Assembly (NCBI GenBank): GCA_963662155.1
Contig: OY759268.1
Coordinates: 3,269,501 to 3,333,500, forward strand
DNA from: Lamellibrachia columna
Taxonomy: Eukaryota; Annelida; Polychaeta; Sabellida; Siboglinidae
Length of the DNA: 64,000 bases
Direction: 5' to 3'
Position numbers and translations under genes: made by a program. The notes beneath the pieces are model-generated. The model worked only from the letters and a program-made list of their open reading frames with translations. It was not told the origin of the DNA and did no database searches. Positions within the stretch are counted from its first letter, which is position 1. Each line of letters begins with the position of its first letter. Shown here in pieces: positions 34,141-45,850 of the stretch.

Positions 34141-36441
34141 TTTGGTTTCAAATCGTATTTTTGAAAATTAAGATTTAACCAAGCTAAGCTCGGAGCTGTT
34201 ATACTGACTGAGAAAGCTAAAGAAAGCCGGTGAAAAATTCTGACTGCTGGTTATACAGCGGACACATTCTGGTGAAAGACCAAAATATGAAAATTCGTCA
34301 AATCCACACTAAGCTAGACCTGTGCTTCTAGGTCTCCGTGGCACGCGCTTGCACGTGCTTGCATAATGCCCAAGGATGTCTATTTGTGGTCTGCAGGTCG
34401 TCGCCTAATGTGTTGCGTTAAGGTAGCGTTAACTAAAACTTTCATCGTCTCTCTCGCAGTGGGATTGGTAAGAAAAAAGAGCACAAACTTTGATTCGCAA
34501 ATGCCGAATTATCTTGTTGCCTACTGTAACGCTAGGTAACGTCATTTAACACTGTCAACGTGTGAATTAGTTACACTCACAAAGGGATTAACTTGTTACG
34601 CTATCGAACTACGAATGTTTTAATTTGATGGCGCTGAGCAAGACTGACTTACACATGTTGCCTCACGGTCACAAAATGTATTTATTTGTTGCTGTAAACT
34701 ACATTCTATGATCGTGACAATGTAAATGTAATGTGAATATCGCTTTATTGCTTTATTACGATTATTATTATTCCATGTATTGTGTTTTAAAATTAAACCT
34801 ATCATGAATTATTATTGTTTACTGTACCATTTAATTATAATAAAAGTCATTAATGTACAATGTTTCTAAGTATTACTTAAATTGCAGTTCTTGGCTGCAC
34901 TTATGATGTGCATATATCAAGTTACCAATTATACACCTGAATTTCCTAATTAAAATGGTGATAACGTTAGGATTATATAAGTCAAAGAAACAAGAAGTTT
35001 GCCATATCATAGGAATGAATCAAAGTCGTTAAAGATAACTTAGTTAATTAATGTTCTACTTTGTGATGCAAACGTTAGTCAAACATAGAGTAAAATGCAT
35101 TTCGTTTAAGTTCCGTACTCAGCCATCTTTGCTAAAGAAATGGCTCGTGGAAATAAAGCTTTCAAACTTGAGGTCGCCAAGAACAAACTTGTTCCGACAG
35201 CCACACGGAGAAGGTGGCAGCCTTGGGTTATCCTGGTACTAAACTATCTTTGGAAGATGATGATGTCATGACTTTTAATTAAGCATTTGAATCACACACT
35301 TCTGAAAGTGTTTCAAATGACAAGCCCACAGCCCCAGGCGAGTTGACAAGCTTAACTAAGTCACTATAGATGATGCCATAGTTGCTGACATTTTGAAGAG
35401 AATGTTTTCATAAGACTGCTGCACACAAACATAAAGGAAAATTTATAAGAACATTGACAAGCTGAAAAGAATACAAACCTGAGCAACTAAGCTTATCTCA
35501 GAAGTTCAATGTTTTACACACGGAAGCATATTGCTGCCATGTGTAGAAAGAAAAAAATATATCAAAAGTTCGACTTAATAAGTCGAAATTCCAAAACTCT
35601 AAACGTTCAATTTACTGGGCCCAAGTTCCTAAATTCGCATATTTAAGGGGACATTCGGCCATGACCCCTCTTGGCTTAAACATTTCGTTTTTTGCCATTG
35701 TCACATGTTACTCCACCACACGGTAGCATGGTAAACTAATGGGTGACAAAGCTTGCCCACTTTGGCCTCCCTATATTTTGTGAGATATTGAAAACGCCAT
35801 AATTAACGCTTGTTCACTGGAAAGGTTATCAGGTTATATGATGTTCTTCATATTAATATAACAGTTGTCTTCGTTTATTTGACGTCATCTCTTTACATTG
35901 ACGTCCATGCGTGGACGTTTCAGAACGTTTTACCATGACGTCCACGTGCGAACGTTACGTAGCGTTTTACAATGACGTCCGTGCTCAGACGTTATAGTTA
36001 CACGCTATCCATAAAGTAAGCTATGTTGTGCCTTTTTGAGATCCCCATCTCATCCATTAACCAATTACTGTGCTCTCATCACAACCAGTCGTAGCACGAG
36101 ATGATGATCTTTGTACGTCCCTATTCGTAATAATGCTTAATTATTCTGGTAGGTTGCGCCTCTGAGCTCAGCTTCCGGAGGACACAGGCGCTATAGATAT
36201 TTTTACTATTATTAGCAGGTGGCCATACGTTGCTGGTTAACTTCCCTGAGTTCGTTCTGAAAACCGTAAATATGCGGTAGGTGATACATAACTATTGGCT
36301 TTCCAATTGGAGACCCTTGCTTTTGCAATGGTTTGATAACCTGGGTATTCCAAATATGGGCCATGCTATCAAGTTCTTCCCAGAAGAGAGAGAAAAAGAT
36401 AGAGACATATTAATTTAGTGTGAAAAATGCATAAAAGATTC
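34141..36441. other. Long interval without a recognised gene
   Basis: Mostly AT-rich. Landmarks: 35640-35720 is related to 16490-16560; 35880-36000 carries three spaced GACGTCC...ACGTT units. Frames are short (60-70 codons) and without domains. Confidence 0.5.
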
Positions 36442-38612
36442 TCAATAACAATTTATGAAGATACTATCATAACGTACCATAGGCCTGCATCTCTTCTTGT
36501 CTTTTCCCATAAGCCGTAAGGATCGTTGGGGCAGCATTGATGACTTTCTAACCAGCTCTCTCCACGTTTCCCTGTTCTCGACAGCCCTCTGGGAGTCAGC
36601 GAACTCCATTCCTGTCCACTCTTTGATGTTATCTTCCCACTTCTGCTTCTGTTTACCTCTTCGTCCCCACCCCTCTCTTACAGTACCTTGCAAGAGAGTC
36701 TTTGCAAGGCCAGATGATCATGATACATGACCGTACCACTTCAGTTTACGCTTCTTAACTGTTGTAAGAAGGTCGTCATATGGTCCGATGGCTTTTTTGA
36801 TTTTGTTGCGGACAGCTTCGTTAGTAACATGGTCTTTGTATGATATGCGCAAGATCTTCCGAAAGCATCTCATTTCCATGGCTTTTATAATTTTCTGTAG
36901 ATCTGCTGAGAGGGTCCATGTTTAAGAAGCGTACAGAAAGATGAACATGACAAGGGAGCGCATCAGCCTTATTTTCGAACTGACAGTGATGTTTCTGTCG
37001 TTCCATAAGGGTTACAACCTTGTTAGTGCTGCTGTTGTTTGTGCAATCCTAACAAGTATCTCCGGTTTGGAACCCTCATCTGTGATAATTAATCCCAAGT
37101 ACCTGAAGCTTGTTACTGTCTCAAGTCTCTGTTCATTAACTTAGACCTCTGTGCTGATGCCTTGTGTGTTGTTCTTCATCAGTTTGGTCTTTTCGGCACT
37201 GATCTCCATGCCGTATGATGTAGATGTTTTCTCGAGGCGCTCCACCAAATTGACTAGTTCTTGTTCATCTCCTGCTAAGCCGTCGATGTCGTCAGCAAAA
37301 CGAAGATTGGTGATTGTCCTGCCTCCAATGCTGACAGTGCCTTGATGGTTTTCTAAAGCATTAGTCACGATCCTTTCCAGAAAAATGTTGAAGAGCGTTG
37401 GTGATAGTAGGCATCCTTGTCGAACTCCGACTGTTGCTCGAAACCAGTCTTCTATGCTGCTGTTGAAGATTACTGCACTGGTGGCATTGTCATATAGGTG
37501 TTCAATGGTTCGGACAAGCTTGGAGCCAATGTTGTACTTCCTCATGATTGCCCATAAGGCCGAATGCCATACTTTATCAAAGGCCTTCTTGAAATCTATG
37601 AAGACATGATACAGGCTTTGCTGATGTTGAAGGTGTTTCTCGCAAAGGATTCTAAGGTTGAAGATATGTTCACTGGTGCTATGTCCTGCTCGAAAACTCG
37701 CTTGTTCTTCAGCGATGATCTCTTCTGCCTGGGGTTTGTGTCTGTTGAGTAGTATCTTCAACACGACTTTGCTCGGGTGGTTGATGAGGCTGATTGTTCT
37801 GTAATTTTGGCACATCTGTAGGTTGCCTTTCATGGGAAGTGTGATGATCAGTGGCTGAGTCTATGGAGTGGGCCATTTTCCTGTCTGCCAGATCTTGTTG
37901 CAGATTGTTGTAACTGTGGTAATCAAGGTTTCTCCCCCAGCTTGAACCAGTTCTGCTGGTATGTTATCAATTCCAGCTGACTTTCCTTTTTTCAGAGACT
38001 TTACTTCAGCCTTCACTTCTTCAAGAAGAATGGGGCAGTCGTCCTCTTCAGTAGTCTGTGGACAATTTAGTACTGCTGGGTCTCCGTTGGTATTGTGGCT
38101 GTACAGTTTTGAGCAGTATGCTGTCCATCGATTGAGGATCTGCTGTTCTTCTGTCAGGCATTTCCCTGATTTGTCTTGGATAGTGGTAGTTATCCCTTTC
38201 TTCGCTGATGTCAGGTCTTTCACTATTTGATAAGCCTTCTTGCTGTTGTTCTTGCTCAAGCTGTCTTCAATTTTACAGCATTGTTCTGCTATCCAGTTAT
38301 CTTTTGCTCTTCTCATATCTAGTTTGATCTTTTTGTAGACTTCTCTGTATTTTGCTGCACCTTCAGGATCACATTTTCTCATTTTCAATTCCCTTCTTTT
38401 GTCACAGAGATCTAGGATGTCTGCTCTGACCCATGGTTTCTTTGTCCGACGGTGTTTTCCAAGGATCTCGCTGGCTGTGTCGGTCACTATTTTGTTGAAG
38501 GTGTTGGTCAGCAAGTTCACGTCGGTATATTTGTCATCCAGTATAATAAGTGGTGCAAATTTCCCACCTATCATTGCTTTGAATGCTTCTGCTACATCAG
38601 GCCTGGATACTA
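36442..38612 (-). pseudogene. RTE-like LINE ORF2, 5'-truncated, three nonsense codons
   Basis: One continuous minus-strand frame with stops only at about 37860 (TAG), 37141 (TAA) and 36729 (TGA). N-terminal linker: KKPWVRADILDLCDKRRELK and KSLKKGKSAGIDNIPAELVQ. RT: EEQASFRAGHSTSEHIFNLR, VFIDFKKAFDKVWHSALW (first Asp), VGVRQGCLLSPTLFNIFLE and LRFADDIDGLAGDEQEL (catalytic FADD). Then ISAEKTKLM, RYLGLIITDEGSK, an RKILRISYKDHV segment, KWYGHV and GRRGKQKQKWEDNIKEW, as in RTE-type ORF2 proteins. The endonuclease is missing, and the 5' break lies about 95 bp from a (CA)n array. The absence of frameshifts indicates modest age. Confidence 0.9.
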
Positions 38613-38705
38613 AAAAAAATAAAGCGCAAAAGCTTGACGTCTGATGAGCGCTGTGGTGATATGTGTTGTGATAGGTGTGGTGATAGGTGCGGTGGAATCG
38701 TGGAA

Positions 38706-39673
<968 letters not shown>

Positions 39674-40115
39674 GGGCACGGACCACAGTCACTTTTCCCA
39701 TAGACGACCATTATAACATTCTTGCGCCTACATTGAAAATTTATCCTACAATTTTTTTTTTAAATTCACAGAAAATGACAGACCCACTAAGACACCTGGT
39801 GTGTAAAATTCGTGAAAATGACATACCTCCTTTTCGCACAAATTGCTTCAAAGCATGATGCCACTGCATTTCTGCCATGAAATTCCCCAGTTTCCAAAAT
39901 ATGAGTACATCCTGCCTAACAGCCACTGTGTCCTTACGCAACTGGTATACCTAATGAAAAATGGCATCATTTCAAAGCTTAGATGCTACTGTGCACAAGA
40001 ACATCACTTCACTCCCTCATCCACACAAATTCTGCTGTCACAAATAAACCCTATCTGCACAATGAATGTTTTCCTTGGGATCCTTTACGATTGATTCTGA
40101 CTGTGGTCCGTGCCC
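39674..40115. mobile_element. 442-bp non-autonomous element with perfect 18-bp TIRs
   Basis: The left end GGGCACGGACCACAGTCA (39674-39691) is matched exactly in inverted orientation at 40098-40115. The interior has no transposase. Its first 88 bp recur at 53116, where a shorter derivative ends in the same outer bases. Flanks (TATATAC and TAATTAA) do not show a clear target duplication, so the superfamily is open. Confidence 0.8.
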
Positions 40116-40159
40116 TAATTAATTTCCGACATCTCACAAACCGTCACGAAAGTTATACC

Positions 40160-40164
40160 AAATC
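40160..40164. other. Target-site duplication, left (AAATC)
   Basis: Five bases directly before the first TG of the left LTR, identical to 51136-51140. Five bp is the usual stagger of Ty3/gypsy integrases. Confidence 0.85.
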
Positions 40165-40521
40165 TGAAGAAAACCACTCTCCTTCAGATGACAGTTGTCT
40201 TTAATCAGGAAATGATCAACTGTTGCACTCTGAAAGGAGTAACAAAATAACATGAATACTAAATACTAGCTAACTAAGCTAAACAGCATTGACAGTGAAA
40301 TGTGCGCATAGTAATGTATCTTGTACCTCAATGTAATGTCATCAGCACACAGTGTTCACTGTCGACCCATTCGTGTGGCAGGCTACTAGCACAATGTACC
40401 AGTGCAATTGACTGCAGTGGGCACTTGATGTCCAACCATGCATAACGATACGCATCACTGACCAGTGACTACCACATATCTATAGGCCATACACTTGTAG
40501 GCCACTTGCTACATCTCATCA
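40165..40521 (-). repeat. LTR 1 (3' LTR of the left copy)
   Basis: Starts TGAAGAAAACC and ends ATCTCATCA on the plus strand, thus TG...CA in either orientation. It differs from LTR2 and from LTR3 at four positions each, by my reading. It carries AACTG where the others have AGCTG in the candidate self-pairing motif. Confidence 0.95.
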
Positions 40522-40535
40522 TCCCCCCCACGTTC
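40522..40535 (-). other. Polypurine tract of the left copy
   Basis: The minus strand reads AACGTGGGGGGGA directly before the 3' LTR, the usual position of the plus-strand primer. The right copy has the same tract with one G fewer at 45817-45829. Confidence 0.75.
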
Positions 40536-40556
40536 ATGAACTATGAATGTAAAGAC

Positions 40557-43500
40557 TTACACCCACGTCCCTGACACTGGCTCGTAACGACGAGGCGGTC
40601 GACGCAATCGTGGTGCGCGCAGGACTCGAGGCGATGACTGTTCCGGAGGTCGTGCAGAGGGAGTACGAGGTAGCGATGAAGGTGGCCCGTCGAAGGTTGC
40701 TGGAGGTGCATCTACGTCAGGAGTTGCGGTAGCTGGATGAATCTCTGGCGCAGCGGCTGCTGGAGAAGGCGGCGTTGTTGCTGCCTGGGGTTTTGAGACA
40801 GCAGGAGACGCTGGCGTAGCTGGTGGATGGAGCTCTGGCGCAGTGGCTGCATGATACTGATCCGGCGTGGTTGCTGTCATCGTGTATGGGCGTGGTTGGA
40901 GAGCAAGGTCGTTTGACGCGGGACACCGAGATGACAGTGGCTCGCCGATAGATGTAGAGGGCTGGACAAATTGCCTTAAGAACCGTCTGTTGAGGAGGGT
41001 GAGTCGGCCCGAGCCGTCAATCTTGACCAGGTACTGTTCATTGTCTCCTACGTCCACGACGACGCCTGATCTGTCCCATTTGTTCGGATGGGGCCCACGC
41101 TGGTTTTGGACATATACTCTCGCGCCGATCACCAGGGGCGGTAGGGCCTGCGAGTGGGCATTTAGGGCCTCAGAGGTGCGCGCGAATCGAGCGCGCATAG
41201 CATTCTCCTTTGCCGACCAAGCCTCCCGCTACATCGGGCGGATGGATGGATTCTCAAACTTAGTACACCTGTTGACGAATGAGAACGCGTCTCTGATGGG
41301 TCTGCCAAATATCACTTCCGCAGGGGATACGTTACAATCGGGGTCGGGTGTGTTCCTGAGTTGCAGCATGGCTCGTAACAGCCCATCATTATCTAGCGAG
41401 CCGGTCGGGCCTATGTTATCCATAAGAGTGCGCTTAGCCTTCTTGACCGCTACTTCAGCCCGGTCGTTAGACTGCGGAAAGGCAACCGAAGATATGCGAT
41501 GGTGGACCCCCCATCGCGACAGGAAGTTGGAGGTTTCGGAAGCTGTGAATTCAGGGCCCCCATCACTTGACAGGATTTCAGGGACGCCGAAAGTGGCGAA
41601 CATCTGGCGAAGACAGGCAATGAGGCCAGTAGCTCCGGAGTAGGGTGTCCCCGGGGGCGTTTTGTAGATGTCCACCCAACCCGACAGACGGTCACCAACG
41701 ACGAGATAATGGCATCCGCCGTAATCGCAGAAGTCCGCGAAAACTGACTCAAACGGAGTCGACGGCGTGTCAAGCGCCGCTGGGGGAGTCGCAGCTTGTG
41801 ACGGTGCTGTTTTGTTGCATGAGCGACATCTATCTCGGGTCTCCTGAATGGCGGTGGATATGCCCGGCCAGAATACGATCGAACGGGCACGGGATTCCAT
41901 CGATGACACTCTCTGGTGGGCAGAATGGAGAGTGCGAAGTACCTCGTTACGAAGGGAGGGAGGAATTACCACCCGATCCTGGTATAGGACGGCCCCGTCT
42001 GAGACACAAAGGCTCTCGCGGTACATCCAGAATGCCGCAACGGTGTCGTCCGTTTCGCGACGTGTGTCTGGGAAGCCTTCTTCAATGGCCACCATGAGCA
42101 GGCGCATGCCAGGATCTGATGACGTCTCCATGGCGATGCGCTCCCAGGATAGCGCGGTGAATGATGAAGCATCGCGACGAATGGCTGCGATAATTGCGCA
42201 CTCCGCAGAATCCATTCCGGAGCATAGGGTGAGACTTGTGAGCTCTGCATACTCACTTTGTGATGGATGGCGAGATGTTGCATCAGCAGCGGTGTTTGTC
42301 TTCCCGGGGAGATGCGTCACTTTGAAATGCCAAGGCAGTGTCCGTTGTTTGAGGCGAAATATCCGAGAATTTTTAATTTCGTCGAGTGTTCGGTCGCCAA
42401 GGATCTTGACCAGAGGCTTGTGATCAGTGACGACGACAAGGTCATCGCAGCCCTGTGTGAAGTAGCGTGACTGTTCTAGGCCCCATGCAACAGCCAAGGC
42501 CTCGCCCTCTATTGGCGCGTAGCGTTGCTCGGTAGGGGTAAGGAAACGGGAGCCCGCCAAGGTTATCTTCCATCCATCATCGCAACACCCCGGCAAGGTC
42601 GTTGCACAATCACAATGTTTTTGACTAAGGAAATAACCGATCCCGAGCTTCGACCAATCGGGTCGAAGGCACGTCCGTCTTCGTAGGTCGAAGATCTCGA
42701 CACCATATCTGATTGCCTCGCTAATGCTCGACTTTGAGGCTTGGAATGCGCTCTCCAGGTCTACTGACCAACGGAAGGGTGTCTTTGGGCTCAAGAATGG
42801 CTTGAATGGTCTCATGATATCCCGGAGTTGAGCATAGTTCGTCACTTGGTTAACCAAACCAAACCAGGACCGGACGTCGGTCGTGGATGTTGGTGTCGGG
42901 AAATCCCGGATAGCGTCCAGATATTTCGGGAGTGGCTCAATCGTAGCGTTGGAGATGCGGAATCCGGCGAAGTCTACGGTACGTTGTGCGAACTGGAATT
43001 TGTCCGGGTTGAGGACTACCCCTGCTCTGCCGACGAGGATGAGGTAATCTATGGTCCTCCACCAATGATTCTGTAGCTCAACATCCCAGTGAACGGTGTC
43101 ATCGATGCATCGCTCCTTGCGCTGGAAGTTGGCAATGATCTCATCAAAATGGCGGTTGTACCCGTCCCCAGATGATAGGAAGCCTTGTGGTGCACGAGTG
43201 TATCGGCATCTGCCGAAAGGGGTGATTAACGTCGTCAGGTGCCTGTCCGAATCTCGGAGGGGAACAGAATGATAGCCGTTCCAAGCATCCGTTACGGTTT
43301 TCCAGGATTCGCCGGGCACGCGTCTCGCCAGATGGAATGGAAATTCACTGGAGAATGTTTCGCGTGCACAATGCTTGTTCAGTGGGGAAGGTCGACAGTC
43401 CTTCGTGGGGAGCCGTTCTGTTTCCGGGTGACCACCATTCGGTGACACCATGTCACAGCTTCACCATGTGGCACACGTTCGATGACGCCATGGGCCTCGT

Positions 43501-44610
43501 CACGCAGGAGATCCTGGTGTACGCGCTCCTGCCAATGCACAGGGATCAAGGCCGGGGTGTGCACCGCCTTAGGAGTTGCACCTTCCACTGGGGGCCCTGC
43601 CATGCAGGGCAGAGGGCGGTGAGGGCATGTGTTGAATGTTGACGATGCAAATTCCTGGAGTAGTCATGCCTTCATCTTTGCGTTATTTGCCTCCGTGCAA
43701 TCGAAGGGAAGCACGGTTGGACGATTGGGGACTATAGTGCGTGGAGGGCATGAGCAGGGTCCGTCGCTCTCAGCAAGGGCCGATACGCACCCAGCGTTAC
43801 TGGCACGGAGTCCACAGTCCTGTTGATTGCGGGGGCCAGGAGGTCCGTCGATGGAGGGTGCAGAAGCTGGAATGCGCGGTAACGGGCCGATCGAGGGGAA
43901 GTCGAAAGGGACGATGCCAAGGTCCACCATGGCCTCGCAGCTGAGGTAGAACCCGTGCGCGGCTGGACTCACATACACCATTGTCGCGCAGGACTATCGA
44001 TCATTAGCAGAAGACGATGCTCTGAGGCGGAGAACCACGGCCCCAGTGATTTCAATACGCGTCTTATTGGCCGCGGTCAAGTCAACAGACACAGGCAAGA
44101 GGTCTGCTGCAGAGAATCCAGCAGCCAGGAACCCTGACATCGACCATAGGCATGATTGCGCGCCGGTATCGGCTATGGCCGTGATGATTGACGGGTTGGT
44201 TCTGGGGCATGGGCGTCCGAAGGCGAGGTAGTCTGATGGTGTCACGGAGACCTGCACCTGGAGTGTCGGGTGGTCGAGGAACCGCGTCTTTCGCCACTCG
44301 CCTTTAGACCAGATGTGGTGCGACAATTTCACAGATGATTGCGCGGGTGGCTCGTTGGCGGGTCGCCGACGTCGACGACGGCGACGACGGCGATGCTGGC
44401 ATGGAGCACTAGTAAAGGCCGACACTTGGGTGAGCGTGGTAGCAACTTCCGGCTGTGGCGGCTGCATGCTGCGGTTGCGTGGTCGCTCGCTCGGGCGCCT
44501 TCCGCGGCGTGCTCGGTAGCAGGCAAGACAGACGCGGTGTGGTTTGGTGTTCCATCCTCTTGCGCCCTCAGAGAACAGAGCGAATACCTTCTTGCAATCG
44601 GGGCAGATCG
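40557..44610 (-). pseudogene. Pol gene, left copy
   Basis: The protease part (44467-43994) keeps DTGAQSCLW but ends at a copy-specific TAG where the right copy has CAG (about 44001). A 15-bp deletion near 43580 removes five codons before RT. A 1-bp deletion at about 43386 (GGGAAGG for GGGAAAGG) shifts the frame inside RT. From there to 41229 a 740-codon frame holds CIDDTVHWD, VVTDHKPL (RNase H Asp intact), the zinc-binding and D/D/E integrase boxes without interruption. The shared TAG at 41229-41231 precedes the C-terminal domain (41198-40557), which ends in a Pro/Ala-rich tail and ...YEPVSGTWV. Confidence 0.92.
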
Positions 44611-45399
44611 CTGTCTGACCACGTCCCGGCTGGGAAGATACAGCGCGGGTACCGAGGTCGTTGTGATTCTTTTGAAAGTAGAGATGCCAGCAGCCGATGA
44701 AGGAAGGGCGTTTCGCGCCATCTCTTTTCCCTCAACTAGGGTAATGACATCGTTCACGGTGCGCTCGAGTATTTTGTCTGCCCCGAGGATTTCACGGCGA
44801 ATATCCATGTCGGCGATCCCGGCGATGAGGACGTCCCTGACGATTATTTATGTGAAGTCGACAGCGGTTGGAACCGGGCAGGCACATTGGACGGAGTAGG
44901 CGCAAGTTTCGGCCTTACCGCGTACACGGGCTGCAAACGACCGGAAAGATTCTTCGCGCTTTTGGCGGAGGAGAACCAGCTCAGCCCGGTTGACGCCGGT
45001 GGCGACAGCTATCACCGCCATGGCTTTCATTGCAGCCATCAGCTCACCTGTGGGCTTCACGATAATGCCAGGGTCCGATTTTAGTAGTCCATTCCCGAGT
45101 TCATCGGCCGCACACTGGAATAGCTGGGAGGAGGAGTTGTGGGGATCGATGCCCGATCCCAGGGCAAACGCGACCCATCGGCGTGAAAAAACATTCCATT
45201 GTTCCTCTGAGACTCCCACATCGACCCGGGGCTGGTCCAATTTCGGCCCTCGTCATGCAGCAGCTGGTCCGGTGTAGGCCTGCTGGACGAGATGGACAGA
45301 TGTGTGGTTGCCCACGAGCGCGATCGCTACTTCTTGGGGTTTCTGTCCAGTCGAGAACCCACAGCCCGGCACGACACACTGGATGTCTATGGTCGCCAT
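44611..45399 (-). pseudogene. Gag-like gene, left copy
   Basis: Same layout as the right copy, including TGA at 45253-45255 and TAA at 44848-44850. Differences are a few substitutions, for example DQPRVDV for NQPRVDV and QKREES for QEREES. Retaining the same two stops shows that both copies descend from a template already carrying them. Confidence 0.85.
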
Positions 45400-45459
45400 G
45401 CTCAGCTCAAGGGATGACGCGGGTTGCACTCGTTGCCGCAAATGACGTGCAGTTGATCA

Positions 45460-45816
45460 TGAAGAAAACCACTCTCCTTCAGATGACAGTTGTCTTTAAT
45501 CAGGAAATGATCAGCTGTTGCACTCTGAAAAGAGTAACAAAATAACATGAATACTAAATACTAGCTAACTAAGCTAAACAGCATTGACAGTGAAATGTGC
45601 GTATAGTAATGTATCTTGTACCTCAATGTAATGTCATCAGCACACAGTGTTCACTGTCGACCCATTCGTGTGGCAGGCTACTAGCACAATGTACCAGTGC
45701 AATTGACTGCAGTGGGCACTTGATGTCCAACCATGCATAACGATACGCATCACTGACCAGTGACTACCACAGATCTATAGGCCATACACTTGTAGGCCAC
45801 TTGCTACATCTCATCA
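45460..45816 (-). repeat. LTR 2 (shared middle LTR)
   Basis: Serves as the 5' LTR of the left copy and the 3' LTR of the right copy. It differs from LTR3 at two positions that I could find (AAAAGAG against AAAGGAG, and CTAGCAC against CTGGCAC). Confidence 0.95.
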
Positions 45817-45850
45817 TCCCCCCACGTTCATGAACTATGAATGTAAAGAC

